From the NCBI GenBank assembly GCA_009840175.1, contig VXOI01000051.1, forward strand, positions 1-39,657: a stretch of DNA of 39,657 nucleotides, read 5' to 3'. Made by a program: the position numbers and the translations under genes. Each line of letters begins with the position of its first letter. Position 1 is the stretch's first letter. This DNA comes from Chloroflexota bacterium (GTDB lineage: Bacteria; Chloroflexota; Dehalococcoidia; Lucifugimonadales; UBA3495). This document shows, piece by piece, positions 1 through 8,475 of the stretch. Under the pieces are notes generated by a model, which was not told the origin of the DNA, made no database searches, and saw only the letters and a list, made by a program, of their open reading frames with translations.

Positions 1-79
1 GCGCCGGGGGGAATTATGGGCTCTCGTTCTGGCATGACGGTCTCCTTGTGCGAGATATTGGCTAGGGTTCCATTCTGCC

Positions 80-108
80 GTAGGGGCGGGTTTGAAACCC
101 GCCCCTAC
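80..108. repeat. 14-bp-arm palindrome downstream of relA
   Basis: Perfect inverted repeat: GTAGGGGCGGGTTT (80-93), one base (G94), AAACCCGCCCCTAC (95-108). It lies 53 bases past the relA stop codon. A near-identical copy is at 39003-39031, also just past the 3' end of a minus-strand gene. It has no T-tract, so it may be a transcript-end stabilising hairpin or a dispersed repeat. The rest of bases 1-161 shows no supported gene. Confidence 0.8.
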
Positions 109-161
109 TGGTTGCATCTTTACGGGATACGAACAGAACAAACACGGCCTGAATACGAGGA

Positions 162-2477
162 TTATCGCGAGGCGACGGGATTGGAAGAACGCTCGCGGTG
201 GACCGAGATACAGCCGCGGATGCCCTCCAGCTTGGCGAACAGCTTTCCCAACTGCTCCATGCCGGTGGTAAAGACGGTCAGGGTCATGGTCACCTTGCCG
301 TCCTGGTACTCCCCGGTATTCACCGAGGCCATGTTGACCCCCTCTTCCGACACATTGCGGGTCAGGTCGTTCAGCAGGCCAACGCGGTCGTAGGCCACCA
401 TTGTGATGCGCACCGGATACAGTTCCTTGGCCTTGCCCCAGTCTACATGAATGAAGCGCTCCGGCTCGTCTTCCCGCTTCACGTTGGGACAGTCGCGCTT
501 GTGAACGGTGACACCCCGAGACCGTGTGACAAAGCCCAGAATCTCGTCGCCGGGTATGGGATTGCAGCAAGGGCCCATCCGGGTGAGCATATCGCCCACG
601 CCCTGCACCGTGATTCCAGAGGTCGGACTGGACAGCGGGAGGTCGGTCCGCTTCCGCGCCAAGGGATGTTCCGGCTCCTGGCGGGCCTCGACCAACTTCT
701 GGGCTAACTGGCTTTCAGCCACGCCGCCGGATCCCAGGTTGACCAGCAGCTCGTCCATGGTGTCGTGCTTGAACAGGGCCAGGACTTCGCTGTCGTCGAA
801 TTTCTGGTTGAGACGGCGCATCTCGCGGCGCAGTATCTCCCGTCCCCGCCGGATGTTGGTCTCCCGCTTCTGCCGGTTGAACCACTGGCGGATGCTCTGG
901 CGGGCGCCAGCGGAGCGGACGTATCCCCGGTTGGGGTTGAGCCAGTCGAGGCTGGGGCCGCGGTCCGACTTGGTGCTCATTATTTCTACGGTGTCGCCGT
1001 TTTGGAGCGGCGTGTCCAATGACACCAGCCTGCCGTTGACCTTGGCCCCGACGCAGCGGTGGCCCAGCTCGGTGTGAATCTTGTAGGCGAAATCGACCGG
1101 AGTAGAACCGGCGGTCAGCTCGACGATGCGCCCCTTGGGCGTGTAGACGAATACCTGGTCGCGCAGAATATCCTGCTTCACGGATTCGATGAACTCGGCG
1201 GTGCTGGTCACATCTCGCTGCCACTCCAGCAACTGCCGCAGTTCGCTCATCTTCTCCTCGAAGTCTACGTCGCTGGTCTTGCCTTCCTTGTAGCGCCAGT
1301 GAGCCGCCACTCCGTATTCGGCGACCTGGTGCATATCCACGGTCTTTATCTGCACTTCCAGGTGAGTGCCGCCCTCGCAGAGCACGGTGGTATGGAGCGC
1401 CTGATACCCGTTTTCCTTGGCGTTGGAGATGTAGTCGTCAATCTGACCGGGAATGGGGTGCCATAGCTGATGCACTACGCCGAGAACCCGGTAACAGTCA
1501 ATTTCCTTCTCCACCAGCACCCTCAGGGCAAACAGGTCATAGATGTCGCTCAACATCTTGCCTTCGGCTTCGTACTTCTGGATCTTGCGATAGGTGCTGT
1601 AAATGTTCTTGGGGCGGCCCGAAACCTCGGCCTTTATATCCTCCGTATCCAGTTTCAGGCGCAACTCATCTGAAACCCTCTCGACGTATTCCTCGCGCTC
1701 GACGCGACGCGCCGACAGCATTCGGGAGATTTCACGGTACTTGTCAATATCCAGGTGACGGAAGGCCAGGTCATCCAACTGCCACTTGATTTCCCAGATG
1801 CCCAGGCGGTGAGCCAGGGGAGAGTAGATGTCCAGCGTTTCCTGAGCGATGCGGCGCTGCTTCTCCGGCGGCAGGGCATCCAGCGTCTTCATGTTGTGCA
1901 GCCGGTCGGCCAGCTTGATAAGCACTACGCGGATGTCCTCGGCCATGGCCACCAGCATCTTGCGCAGGCTCTCGGCATAGAGGCTGTCGCGGTAATCTGC
2001 GCCGTCGGACATGGCGCTCAGGGGGTCGTGGATGCGGCTGTCCAGCCTGGTCAGCTTGGTTACGCCGTCCACCAGCTTGGCGATTTCCGGGCCAAACTTG
2101 CCGGAGAGTTCCTCGAGTGTAACGTCGCAGTCCTCGACTACGTCGTGGAGCAGAGAGGCGGCGATGGTCTGTTCGTCCAGGCGCAGGTCGGATAGGTAGA
2201 GGGCAATCTCCAGGGGATGGGCGATGTAGGGTTCGCCGGACTTCCGCAACTGCCCGTCGTGGCTGCGGTCGGCGAAGAAATAGGCGTCTTCTATGAGGCT
2301 GGTGGCGTCTTCAGGCAGATAGTCAGACACCCTTTCCAGAAGTTCGCTTATTCGGTCTTTAGCAGCTACCCCAAGGTCTATACCCCCGTGTGCTGAATTC
2401 AACCGAAGACCTGTCCCTGCATTTGATAATTGGCGTGATTTTACTCGCTTTCCTATCAAAATACCATCGCCCCACAA
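162..2477 (-). CDS. relA: RelA/SpoT-family (p)ppGpp synthetase/hydrolase
   Basis: Bifunctional-type alarmone enzyme that makes and degrades (p)ppGpp in the cytosol during the stringent response. The domains appear in the family order. An N-terminal HD hydrolase carries HDVVED (about residues 111-116) and further conserved stretches such as LADRLHNMKTLDALP. A synthetase domain includes the YQALHTTV motif. A TGS domain starts near VFVYTPKGRIVELTAGSTP, and a C-terminal ACT domain starts near RITMVAYDRVGLLNDLTRN. Intact HDxxED argues for an active hydrolase. At up to 771 residues the length is normal for long RSH proteins. The start is uncertain: the longest frame opens with TTG at 2477, and another in-frame TTG at 2402 gives 746 residues starting closer to the family's usual N-terminus. 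No strong ribosome-binding site decides between them. The gene is divergent from the LLM oxidoreductase gene. Confidence 0.95.
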   Translation of the reverse strand: MWGDGILIGKRVKSRQLSNAGTGLRLNSAHGGIDLGVAAKDRISELLERVSDYLPEDATSLIEDAYFFADRSHDGQLRKSGEPYIAHPLEIALYLSDLRLDEQTIAASLLHDVVEDCDVTLEELSGKFGPEIAKLVDGVTKLTRLDSRIHDPLSAMSDGADYRDSLYAESLRKMLVAMAEDIRVVLIKLADRLHNMKTLDALPPEKQRRIAQETLDIYSPLAHRLGIWEIKWQLDDLAFRHLDIDKYREISRMLSARRVEREEYVERVSDELRLKLDTEDIKAEVSGRPKNIYSTYRKIQKYEAEGKMLSDIYDLFALRVLVEKEIDCYRVLGVVHQLWHPIPGQIDDYISNAKENGYQALHTTVLCEGGTHLEVQIKTVDMHQVAEYGVAAHWRYKEGKTSDVDFEEKMSELRQLLEWQRDVTSTAEFIESVKQDILRDQVFVYTPKGRIVELTAGSTPVDFAYKIHTELGHRCVGAKVNGRLVSLDTPLQNGDTVEIMSTKSDRGPSLDWLNPNRGYVRSAGARQSIRQWFNRQKRETNIRRGREILRREMRRLNQKFDDSEVLALFKHDTMDELLVNLGSGGVAESQLAQKLVEARQEPEHPLARKRTDLPLSSPTSGITVQGVGDMLTRMGPCCNPIPGDEILGFVTRSRGVTVHKRDCPNVKREDEPERFIHVDWGKAKELYPVRITMVAYDRVGLLNDLTRNVSEEGVNMASVNTGEYQDGKVTMTLTVFTTGMEQLGKLFAKLEGIRGCISVHRERSSNPVASR

Positions 2478-2513
2478 GTATTCAACCCGTTATTCCTCTG
2501 CTTAGGCAGCGGT

Positions 2514-2543
2514 TTGACGGCTGCGAGAGGCCATTGCTACACT
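2514..2543 (+). promoter_or_regulatory. Promoter-like -35/-10 pair before the LLM gene
   Basis: TTGACG at 2514-2519 and TACACT at 2538-2543, 18 bases apart, lie 55 bases upstream of the ATG at 2598. The match is 5/6 and 4/6 to the sigma-70-type consensus. It is the only such pair noticed in the divergent relA/LLM gap. This is an inference from sequence only. Confidence 0.35.
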
Positions 2544-2597
2544 CGCCAAGAATCTTGGCGTATTGCTGTTTCTATTTTACGCCACCTGGAGAGAAGT

Positions 2598-3464
2598 ATG
2601 AGCGAAAATGCCAGCAGAGTGGGGATTTTCTCTTTCGAGGTGGACAGTTCCGCCGACCCGGCCGTGCTGGCCAAGCGGGCTGAGGAACTGGGTTTCGAGT
2701 CATTCTGGGTGCCGGAGCACGCCATCCTGCCGGTGCGCACCACCTCACCCTACGCCGGGTCCGCCGACGGGGTAATACCCGAGGAATACGGGCGCATCGT
2801 TGACCCCTTCGTGGCGCTGGCCCGCGCCTCGGCAGTCACCAGCCGCATCAAGCTGGGCACCGGCATCTGCCTGGTTCCCGAGCGAAACCCCTTGCTGCTG
2901 GCCAAGGAAATCGCCACCCTCGACCGCTACTCCGACGGGCGTTTCATCTTCGGCATCGGGGCCGGCTGGCTGCGTGAGGAAACGGAAATAATGGGCGGCG
3001 ACTTCGACCGCCGCTGGACCCAGACCCGCGAGTCCATCGAGGCGATGAAACAGCTATGGACGCAGGACGAGGCGGAGTACCACGGGCAATACTACGACTT
3101 CCCGCCGGTCAAGTCCGTGCCCAAGCCGACGCAGAAGCCCCACCCGCCGGTGTATCTGGGCGGCAAGGCGCGCAACGTGTTCCGTCGCGTCGTGGCCTAC
3201 GGCGACGGCTGGATGCCCAACCGCACTTCCGTCGCGGAAATCCGGGCGGGCCGCGCCACGCTGGATGAGTTGGCCGAGTCTGCGGGCCGCGACCCGGCCA
3301 GCATAGAAATATTGGCCTTCGGCTTCGGCAACCAGTTCCGCACCCGCGAGGAGGTGGAAGAACTGACGGACGCCGGGGCAGACCGCATCACCATCTGGCT
3401 GAACAACACCGAGGGCAACGCGGCGGTTGAAGAGATTGAGGAAATCGCCGCTGCGGTGCTGTAA
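2598..3464 (+). CDS. LLM-class (F420-dependent type) flavin oxidoreductase
   Basis: A 288-residue luciferase-like TIM-barrel oxidoreductase of the kind often annotated as F420-dependent. Family hallmarks seen: the N-terminal strand/helix RVGIFSFEVDSS...RAEELGFESFWVPEH, the segment LGTGICLVPERNPLLLAKEIATLD followed by FIFGIGAGWLREE, and PPVYLGGKA. The substrate cannot be told from sequence, and a FMN-using relative is possible. The longer frame begins at 2514, but ATG 2598 is preceded by GGAGAG at a normal distance and the homologous region begins right after it. A strong hairpin follows the stop codon, so it is probably monocistronic. Confidence 0.88.
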   Translation: MSENASRVGIFSFEVDSSADPAVLAKRAEELGFESFWVPEHAILPVRTTSPYAGSADGVIPEEYGRIVDPFVALARASAVTSRIKLGTGICLVPERNPLLLAKEIATLDRYSDGRFIFGIGAGWLREETEIMGGDFDRRWTQTRESIEAMKQLWTQDEAEYHGQYYDFPPVKSVPKPTQKPHPPVYLGGKARNVFRRVVAYGDGWMPNRTSVAEIRAGRATLDELAESAGRDPASIEILAFGFGNQFRTREEVEELTDAGADRITIWLNNTEGNAAVEEIEEIAAAVL

Positions 3465-3492
3465 GGGTTGGCCCGAAGTTTCCGAAAACGGC

Positions 3493-3517
3493 GGGGCGCA
3501 CCATCGTGCGCCCCTTT
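3493..3517 (+). terminator. GC-rich hairpin after the LLM gene
   Basis: Nine-base-pair perfect stem GGGGCGCAC (3493-3501), loop CATC, GTGCGCCCC (3506-3514), followed by TTT. It lies 28 bases past the stop at 3464. The U-tract is short. It could act as an intrinsic terminator for this gene and, read from the other strand, for the convergent small gene ending at 3555. Confidence 0.55.
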
Positions 3518-3554
3518 GCTGTCGTTGACTCCACGCCGAGAACGTAAACTGCGT

Positions 3555-3773
3555 TTATCTTTGTACCGGAGTAGCGGGTTGCTCCACCCGGTAGGAAGCG
3601 ATGGCGTCACGAATTACCTGAGCCACTGTTTTTCCGTTCTCTCGCCCGACTTTTTCGAGCCAATCAATATCGTCAGCGTCCAAAATGACCGATACGCTGA
3701 CGGTCACTTTGTCACTCTTGAACAAGTGGGGCACATCTTCGCCAAGTTCGCATTCTTCATATCTGTCGTTCAT
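3555..3773 (-). CDS. Small ribbon-helix-helix-like protein
   Basis: A 72-residue acidic protein. After about 22 variable residues it has a beta-strand segment (KVTVSVSVILDADDIDWLEK) and two helix-like stretches (VGRENGKTVAQVIRDAIASYR), the pattern of CopG/Arc-type ribbon-helix-helix DNA-binding proteins, often antitoxins or plasmid-like repressors. The frame also opens with GTG at 3779, but AGGAGAG at about 3783-3789 is better spaced for the ATG at 3773. No convincing toxin partner with a start codon was seen next to it. Function is inferred from fold-like pattern only. Confidence 0.6.
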   Translation of the reverse strand: MNDRYEECELGEDVPHLFKSDKVTVSVSVILDADDIDWLEKVGRENGKTVAQVIRDAIASYRVEQPATPVQR

Positions 3774-3969
3774 CCCCACTTTCTCTCCTATACCGCTCTA
3801 CGTGATGGGTGTTGGCAGTAAATGCCGTAACAGGACGCCAGATTCCGCGCTGGCTTGTAGGTTCTATAACCTTCTGCTCCCACCACACATACTCTGAAGC
3901 GAATGGGAGCAGCGTTGAAAGTGTCCTAATCAAACTCGACCTCTCAACAGACTGGAAAGGCCCTGTCCC

Positions 3970-4530
3970 CTACACCGGCAGCGGCGCCTCTGTGATGCCT
4001 TCTGGCAGCCCGACCTCGAAGGCGTTGATGTTGAACGCCAGGCAGGCGTAGTAGCCCATCAGGGTGGTCAGCTCTACCAGGCCGCGGGTGCCGTACTGGG
4101 CCATCGCGGCGTTGAATGTGCCTTCGCTGACCCGGTGGGTGCGGAAGAACTCGCGCCCGTAGTTGATTACCGCTGATTCGGCCGGTGACAGGCCGCTCAG
4201 TTCCCTCTTGTCGCGCAGGTTGTTCACCAAATCGTCGCTCAGGCCCGACTGGCGGCCCATGGCGGCGTGGGCGTTCCAGATGAACTGGCAGTCCATTTCT
4301 CTCGCCGCCACCAGCATACCCAACTCGCGTATATTGGCGGGAAGGCTGGACTCGTCGCCCCGCAGATAGGCCCGCAGGTGCTCGCCGCGCTTGATCAGCT
4401 CCGGCACGTGCAGCATGACCGACAGAGGGCCTGTATCAGGGATGCTGCCCCGCTGGGCCACGTAGTCATCAAAGGCTGCCGTCTGGTCCTGCGGTACGGT
4501 GTCCCGGCTCGACGTGGGGATTCTCGCCAT
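3970..4530 (-). CDS. Carboxymuconolactone decarboxylase (CMD/AhpD-like) family protein
   Basis: A 186-residue all-helical CMD-fold protein. The core motif region reads REMDCQFIWNAHAAMGR. The first Cys and the His of the AhpD-type E-x2-C-x2-C-x3-H signature are recognisable, but the second Cys position is Ile, so a CxxC disulfide cycle is not possible. Such variants are common in environmental catabolic clusters, and their reaction is unknown. The start is well supported by AAGGAGG six bases before the ATG at 4530. It is divergent from the MFS gene, with a hairpin repeat element in between. Confidence 0.82.
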   Translation of the reverse strand: MARIPTSSRDTVPQDQTAAFDDYVAQRGSIPDTGPLSVMLHVPELIKRGEHLRAYLRGDESSLPANIRELGMLVAAREMDCQFIWNAHAAMGRQSGLSDDLVNNLRDKRELSGLSPAESAVINYGREFFRTHRVSEGTFNAAMAQYGTRGLVELTTLMGYYACLAFNINAFEVGLPEGITEAPLPV

Positions 4531-4590
4531 TTTGCGCCTCCTTACTATTCGGACAGCATATGGGTTTCTGATATTGAAAGCAGGATGATT

Positions 4591-4676
4591 GTCTGAACTG
4601 TGATTTTTATGATTATGGGATGGGCATGATTGGGGGTATCTGGATATCAGAGAAATCCTTGAATCACAGTTCAGAC
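4591..4676. repeat. TIR hairpin element, copy A
   Basis: Termini GTCTGAACTGTGATT (4591-4605) and its exact complement AATCACAGTTCAGAC (4662-4676), 86 bp overall. The interior has GATT blocks roughly every 10 bases on the left arm. This copy lies in the divergent gap between the CMD gene and the MFS gene, unlike most other copies, which sit at gene 3' ends. Confidence 0.9.
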
Positions 4677-4706
4677 AACTCCCGGCCTTATAGCGGTGAA
4701 TTAAAG

Positions 4707-4712
4707 TATAAT
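4707..4712 (+). promoter_or_regulatory. -10-like TATAAT before the DHA2 MFS gene
   Basis: A perfect TATAAT lies 26 bases before the GTG at 4738, just outside repeat element A. No convincing -35 hexamer was seen, because the expected position falls at the edge of the repeat element. Confidence 0.35.
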
Positions 4713-4737
4713 ATCAAGATAAGAGTGACGAGGGGGG

Positions 4738-6291
4738 GTGTCAGCCTCTCTTCTCTCACTCCCCTCCCCTAACTTCTTCGGGACAGGGTTGTTCTATGCC
4801 CTTCTTATTTTGAACCAAAGCAGCAGCAAGTACCTGGTCTTTGGGGCATTGGCCATCGGGCTTTTTGCCTCGGTGGTTGACCACGGCAGCGTCATCGTGG
4901 CGCTGCCTTCCATTGCCGAACACCTGTACATTGATCTGCCCAGCGTCCAGTGGGTGGTCATCGGGTTCGCCCTGACCATCAGCGCCCTGCTGCTGCCCAT
5001 GGGACGGCTGGCCGACATTATCGGCCAGAAGCGCGTCTACATCCTCGGCAGCGTCATCCTGATGGTCGGCGCGGCCGGGGCCGGGCTGGCCCCCAACCTG
5101 GCGACGCTGCTGCTGGCCCGCATCCTGCAAGGCGTCGGCGCGGCCATGACCCAGGGCACGGGCATGGCGATTATGACGTCGGTGTTCCCGCCCACGGAGA
5201 GAGGCCGGGCCATCGGGCTGCTGATGACCACCGTGGGCGTGGGCGCGGTGGCCGGGCCGGCCATCGGCGGGGCCGTCGTTGACTTCATACACTGGCGGGC
5301 GGTGTTCTTCCTGAACATCCCCTTGGGCCTGGTAGGGGTAATTGCCACGCTGTACGTGCTGCGCCGCTGGGAGTCGGAACGGGCGTCCCAAGGCAGCAGC
5401 TTCGACTGGACGGGCGCGATTCTTTCCACCGGCGTGCTGGTCGCTCTGCTGCTGGGCCTGACCCTGGCGGTCAACCGGGGTTGGATGTCGGCCCCGATAC
5501 TGGCGGCCTTCGTGCTGTCGGCCGGTATGTTCGTCGCCTTCATCTGGTGGGAGCTTCGCACCCCGGCACCTATGTTCAACCTGCGCTTTTTCCGAGACCG
5601 CGTATTCTCCTGCGGAGTATCTGCGGCCTTCCTGACCTTCCTGGGGCAGTCGTCGGTGCTGTTCCTGATGCCGTTCTACATCCAGAACGTGCTGGGGTAC
5701 AGCCCCAAGATCGCCGGGCTGGTGGTTATGCCCGGCGCGCTGTGCATGGCGATCATGGGATCAGTGACCGGCACACTGTCCGACAAGTTCGGCTGGCGCT
5801 GGTTCACCGTGGGCGGAATGGTTTGCTCGACGGTGGGGCTGGTGATACTTAGCCGTGTCACCGATACCTCTCCCTTATGGGAAGTCATTCCTGGCCTGAT
5901 ACTGATTAACTGCGGAATGGGAATGTTCTATTCCCCCAACTCCAGTTCAGTGCTGAGCGCGGTAGGGCGGGAGAGCTACGGCGTGGTGTCGGGATTCCTG
6001 AACCTGGTAAGAAACTCGGCCAACGTGATAAGCCTGGCCATCGCCACCACCATTGTTACGGTGACTATGGGTTCGCTGGGATTCGAGCCAAGTCTCGAGG
6101 CCGTGCGCACCAGCGCCGTGGAGGGTGTGCGCGGTGCCTTCACCGTGGGGATGCGCTACGCCTTCTATGTGCTGATTGCGCTGGTGATAGCCTCGATGAC
6201 CGTTTCCTTCCTGCAAGGCCAGGCCAAGCCCGCGCTTCGCCCGGCACAGCCGTCTCCGCAACCGGAGGAATCCGCCGCTACCGGGGACTGA
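4738..6291 (+). CDS. MFS transporter, DHA2 (EmrB/QacA-like, 14-TM) family
   Basis: A 517-residue integral membrane carrier with about 14 hydrophobic helices. Proton-coupled export of drugs or metabolites is the usual role. Motif A-like GRLADIIGQKRVY follows helix 2, and the family stretch LLLARILQGVGAAMTQGTGM follows. The loop PTERGRAIGLLMTTVGVGAVAGPAIGG resembles motif C of the antiporter branch. The N-terminus is doubtful. The frame opens with GTG at 4738 in C/T-rich, repeat-like DNA, while in-frame TTG codons further in would place the start closer to the first helix (near KYLVFGALAIGLFASVVDH). The substrate is unknown. The next genes on the same strand follow after 49 bases. Confidence 0.88.
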   Translation: MSASLLSLPSPNFFGTGLFYALLILNQSSSKYLVFGALAIGLFASVVDHGSVIVALPSIAEHLYIDLPSVQWVVIGFALTISALLLPMGRLADIIGQKRVYILGSVILMVGAAGAGLAPNLATLLLARILQGVGAAMTQGTGMAIMTSVFPPTERGRAIGLLMTTVGVGAVAGPAIGGAVVDFIHWRAVFFLNIPLGLVGVIATLYVLRRWESERASQGSSFDWTGAILSTGVLVALLLGLTLAVNRGWMSAPILAAFVLSAGMFVAFIWWELRTPAPMFNLRFFRDRVFSCGVSAAFLTFLGQSSVLFLMPFYIQNVLGYSPKIAGLVVMPGALCMAIMGSVTGTLSDKFGWRWFTVGGMVCSTVGLVILSRVTDTSPLWEVIPGLILINCGMGMFYSPNSSSVLSAVGRESYGVVSGFLNLVRNSANVISLAIATTIVTVTMGSLGFEPSLEAVRTSAVEGVRGAFTVGMRYAFYVLIALVIASMTVSFLQGQAKPALRPAQPSPQPEESAATGD

Positions 6292-6340
6292 ACCCAACGC
6301 AGCTAGAGGAGATGCCATTTCACAAACAAGGAGTATAACG

Positions 6341-7147
6341 ATGTTGAAGTTAGCGCTGCTTTTAGCGGCGATTGCGGCCACCGTGGGCATCGGATGGCCG
6401 TTGGCAAGTTCCATTGCCGGTGGAGGTGGCAACGAGGCGACCCGCCTGGTGGAAGCCGCCGACCGCACTCAAAATAAAGCTCAGTCTTTGAGCCGTTCCT
6501 ATAACGATGTAATCCCGCCCCAGGATTCCTTGTTCGCTTCGCTGGTCAACCCGAATGGGGAAGCGGCAGACAACCCCGAGGCAGCGGAGGAAGAACCCAC
6601 GCCCACCCCCACGCTGACGCCCAGCGAGCACGCAGTGAAGGACGCTATGGACTTCCTGAACCAGGTGCAGCAGGAGTTGGAGCCCGGCGACACGGAGTAT
6701 CTGAGGGCGGTAAACCAACTGAAAGCCGCCTGGGACCCGCGCTACGCCGAAGCGACCGATGAGTTCCGCCGCTTCAAGCGCCGCGTGGAGTATGCCCGCG
6801 AGATGTCCGCCGAATACGTGGAAATACAGGAGCGGCTGACTTCCAACATCAGCGACCGGCAGGTAAGAGAAAGGCTGAGGGAAACCGACGCCCTCGAGCG
6901 CCAATTGATAGCGGAGTGGATCGCGCAGGCTAACGGCGTCCTCGCGCAGGCGGAAGCCATCAAGGTGAACCTGGATGACATGAACATCCAAATAACCAAG
7001 CTGGAGCTTTCGGCCACCTTCGCGTCGGTATACGAAGGTTTCAACAGACTGCCTCTGGCTCTCACGTCGCTGAACGGCGAACTGGACATTTTCGAGCGGG
7101 AAACGGAGCGAATCTATAAGACCTTCGGGCCTAAAGCCGGGCAATAG
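6341..7147 (+). CDS. Secreted or membrane-anchored coiled-coil protein of unknown function
   Basis: A 268-residue protein I do not recognise. An N-terminal hydrophobic helix (LKLALLLAAIAATVGIGWPLASSIAG) looks like a signal anchor or signal peptide. It is followed by a low-complexity Glu/Pro/Thr linker (EEEPTPTPTLTPSE, near residues 83-96), then a long charged helical region rich in E, R and Q that resembles a coiled coil (about 105-265). It is likely displayed outside the cytoplasmic membrane. AAGGAG precedes the ATG at normal spacing. Only 11 bases separate it from the next gene, so the two are probably co-transcribed. Confidence 0.75.
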   Translation: MLKLALLLAAIAATVGIGWPLASSIAGGGGNEATRLVEAADRTQNKAQSLSRSYNDVIPPQDSLFASLVNPNGEAADNPEAAEEEPTPTPTLTPSEHAVKDAMDFLNQVQQELEPGDTEYLRAVNQLKAAWDPRYAEATDEFRRFKRRVEYAREMSAEYVEIQERLTSNISDRQVRERLRETDALERQLIAEWIAQANGVLAQAEAIKVNLDDMNIQITKLELSATFASVYEGFNRLPLALTSLNGELDIFERETERIYKTFGPKAGQ

Positions 7148-7158
7148 AGGCCGCGAAC

Positions 7159-7638
7159 GTGTTATCCAGACAGAAAATCCGTGATATGTTGCAGGCCGCT
7201 TGGCGCAATGTCTACCTGTGGCGCAACCTGCTTGCCATAGCCGGAATAGCCAGCATGATGCTGCCCTGGGTATACCTGGACGGGGCCGAGTCATCACTGA
7301 GCGGGGCAGAGCTCATCGCCTACACCTTCGCCACCGGCACCGAGCGATGGGAGATGCTCAAGCAAAGCATCCCTGGAGCGCTTTTCCTGTTCCTCAATCC
7401 CCCGGCCGTAGCCGTGCTGTCCATAGTGGTGTTCGCAAAGACCTGGCGGGACCAGCACTCCGCAAGGCTGAACGCCGTCGCCGGACTGCTGCCCCTGCTG
7501 ATAGTGGTGTTCGCTGGCAGCATAACCAGCAGCGAACACCTGCTGTTTGGACGTCTCGTCTTCCCACAAGCGGGGATAATCCTGATGTTCCTCTGCCAGG
7601 GGGCGCTGGCGGTGCACAGCCTGACGCGGGGGCCGTGA
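7159..7638 (+). CDS. Four-helix membrane protein of unknown function
   Basis: A 159-residue protein with about four hydrophobic helices: near residues 22-40, 72-92, 105-121 and 133-152. It is not recognised. It starts with GTG at 7159, preceded by AGAGG, 11 bases after the coiled-coil gene, so the pair may act together at the membrane. It ends 36 bases from the convergent glycosyltransferase gene. Confidence 0.7.
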   Translation: MLSRQKIRDMLQAAWRNVYLWRNLLAIAGIASMMLPWVYLDGAESSLSGAELIAYTFATGTERWEMLKQSIPGALFLFLNPPAVAVLSIVVFAKTWRDQHSARLNAVAGLLPLLIVVFAGSITSSEHLLFGRLVFPQAGIILMFLCQGALAVHSLTRGP

Positions 7639-7674
7639 CGAGGATGATCGGTAGCGACGATACCGAATCGCTCT

Positions 7675-8400
7675 TCACCTGACCGGGCGGGAGTACCAGC
7701 CACCCCAGACCCACTTCCGTCTTCTCAGCAGGGCGATGAAGAGAGGGTTGGTCCAAATCAGCGTCTTCCATACGGGCCAGCCATCGAAGCGTCGGGGGGA
7801 TGGGTTGACTCGCGGATTTCTAATCAATTTGATCGTGCCTTGGGATTTCTTAGCGTACCTCTTCAATTGCCAATAGAAATCCACGTCCTCGCCTATCCAG
7901 GCCGTCTCATCATATCCTCCAACCTGCTCGAAGACGCTCGTGCGACAGAACTGAGTCGCGCCTTGAACCATTCCAAAGAGGTGGCTCAACAGTCTCCATA
8001 CTCGCAAGTGGAGCTTGATGATGGTGCGCTTCGGCTTATAGTCGACGTCTACTCCGCCCCCGACGCAAGCAGGGTCGCTCATTACGGCATATATCTCTTC
8101 GAGAAGTTCCGGCGGGACGATCACATCCGCGTCGATAAAGACGAGCACGTCCCCTTCCGCGTGGCAGGCCCCGGTGTTGCGTGCCCTGGAAATGCCCTGC
8201 GCCGGTTCGTGAATGACCTTCGCACCCTTGCGTTGTGCGATGGAGGCGGTGGCGTCAGTGCTGTTGTTGTCGACGACTATCGTGTCAATGCGGATGTCAC
8301 TGCGGGATTGCAGTCTTGTCGCGGCTGTTTCTAACGAATCCAGAGTTGCCGTCAGGTAGGCTTCCTCGTTGAATGCTGGGATGACGACTGTGATGTTCAC
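7675..8400 (-). CDS. Family 2 (GT-A) glycosyltransferase
   Basis: A 241-residue GT2 enzyme. It starts with VVIPAFNEEAYLTATLDSL, then IDTIVVDNNSTDATASIA, GISRARNTGACHAEGDVLVFIDADV (the DxD-type metal/sugar-nucleotide site) and GGYDETAWIGEDVDFYWQLKR (the ED acceptor-side motif). These are the hallmarks of inverting nucleotide-sugar transferases. There is no clear transmembrane helix other than the moderately hydrophobic C-terminus (LIWTNPLFIALLRRRKWVWGG), so it is probably peripheral at the membrane. The acceptor is unknown and no sugar cluster surrounds it. Confidence 0.9.
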   Translation of the reverse strand: MNITVVIPAFNEEAYLTATLDSLETAATRLQSRSDIRIDTIVVDNNSTDATASIAQRKGAKVIHEPAQGISRARNTGACHAEGDVLVFIDADVIVPPELLEEIYAVMSDPACVGGGVDVDYKPKRTIIKLHLRVWRLLSHLFGMVQGATQFCRTSVFEQVGGYDETAWIGEDVDFYWQLKRYAKKSQGTIKLIRNPRVNPSPRRFDGWPVWKTLIWTNPLFIALLRRRKWVWGGWYSRPVR

Positions 8401-8475
8401 AGAGACAAAGATGACAACGGCGCATTTCCCCTGCCCAAAATTCCTCCTCTGCGCTCTCTTTCCGGCTATCCTAAG

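Noticed and set aside
16-393. 125-codon plus-strand frame at the left edge
   Set aside because: It overlaps relA on the opposite strand, runs through the palindrome, and has no recognisable protein features.
3780-3969. Minus-strand open frame containing E-Y-V-W-W-E-Q-K-V-I-E-P before the ribbon-helix-helix gene, considered as a toxin partner
   Set aside because: There is no start codon of normal type with a ribosome-binding site and no match to toxin families I know. It could be a remnant.
4591-4676. GTCTGAA elements as insertion sequences or target-site-duplicated MITEs
   Set aside because: No open frame inside and no flanking direct repeats were seen at the copies checked, so mobility is not claimed, only a repeat family.
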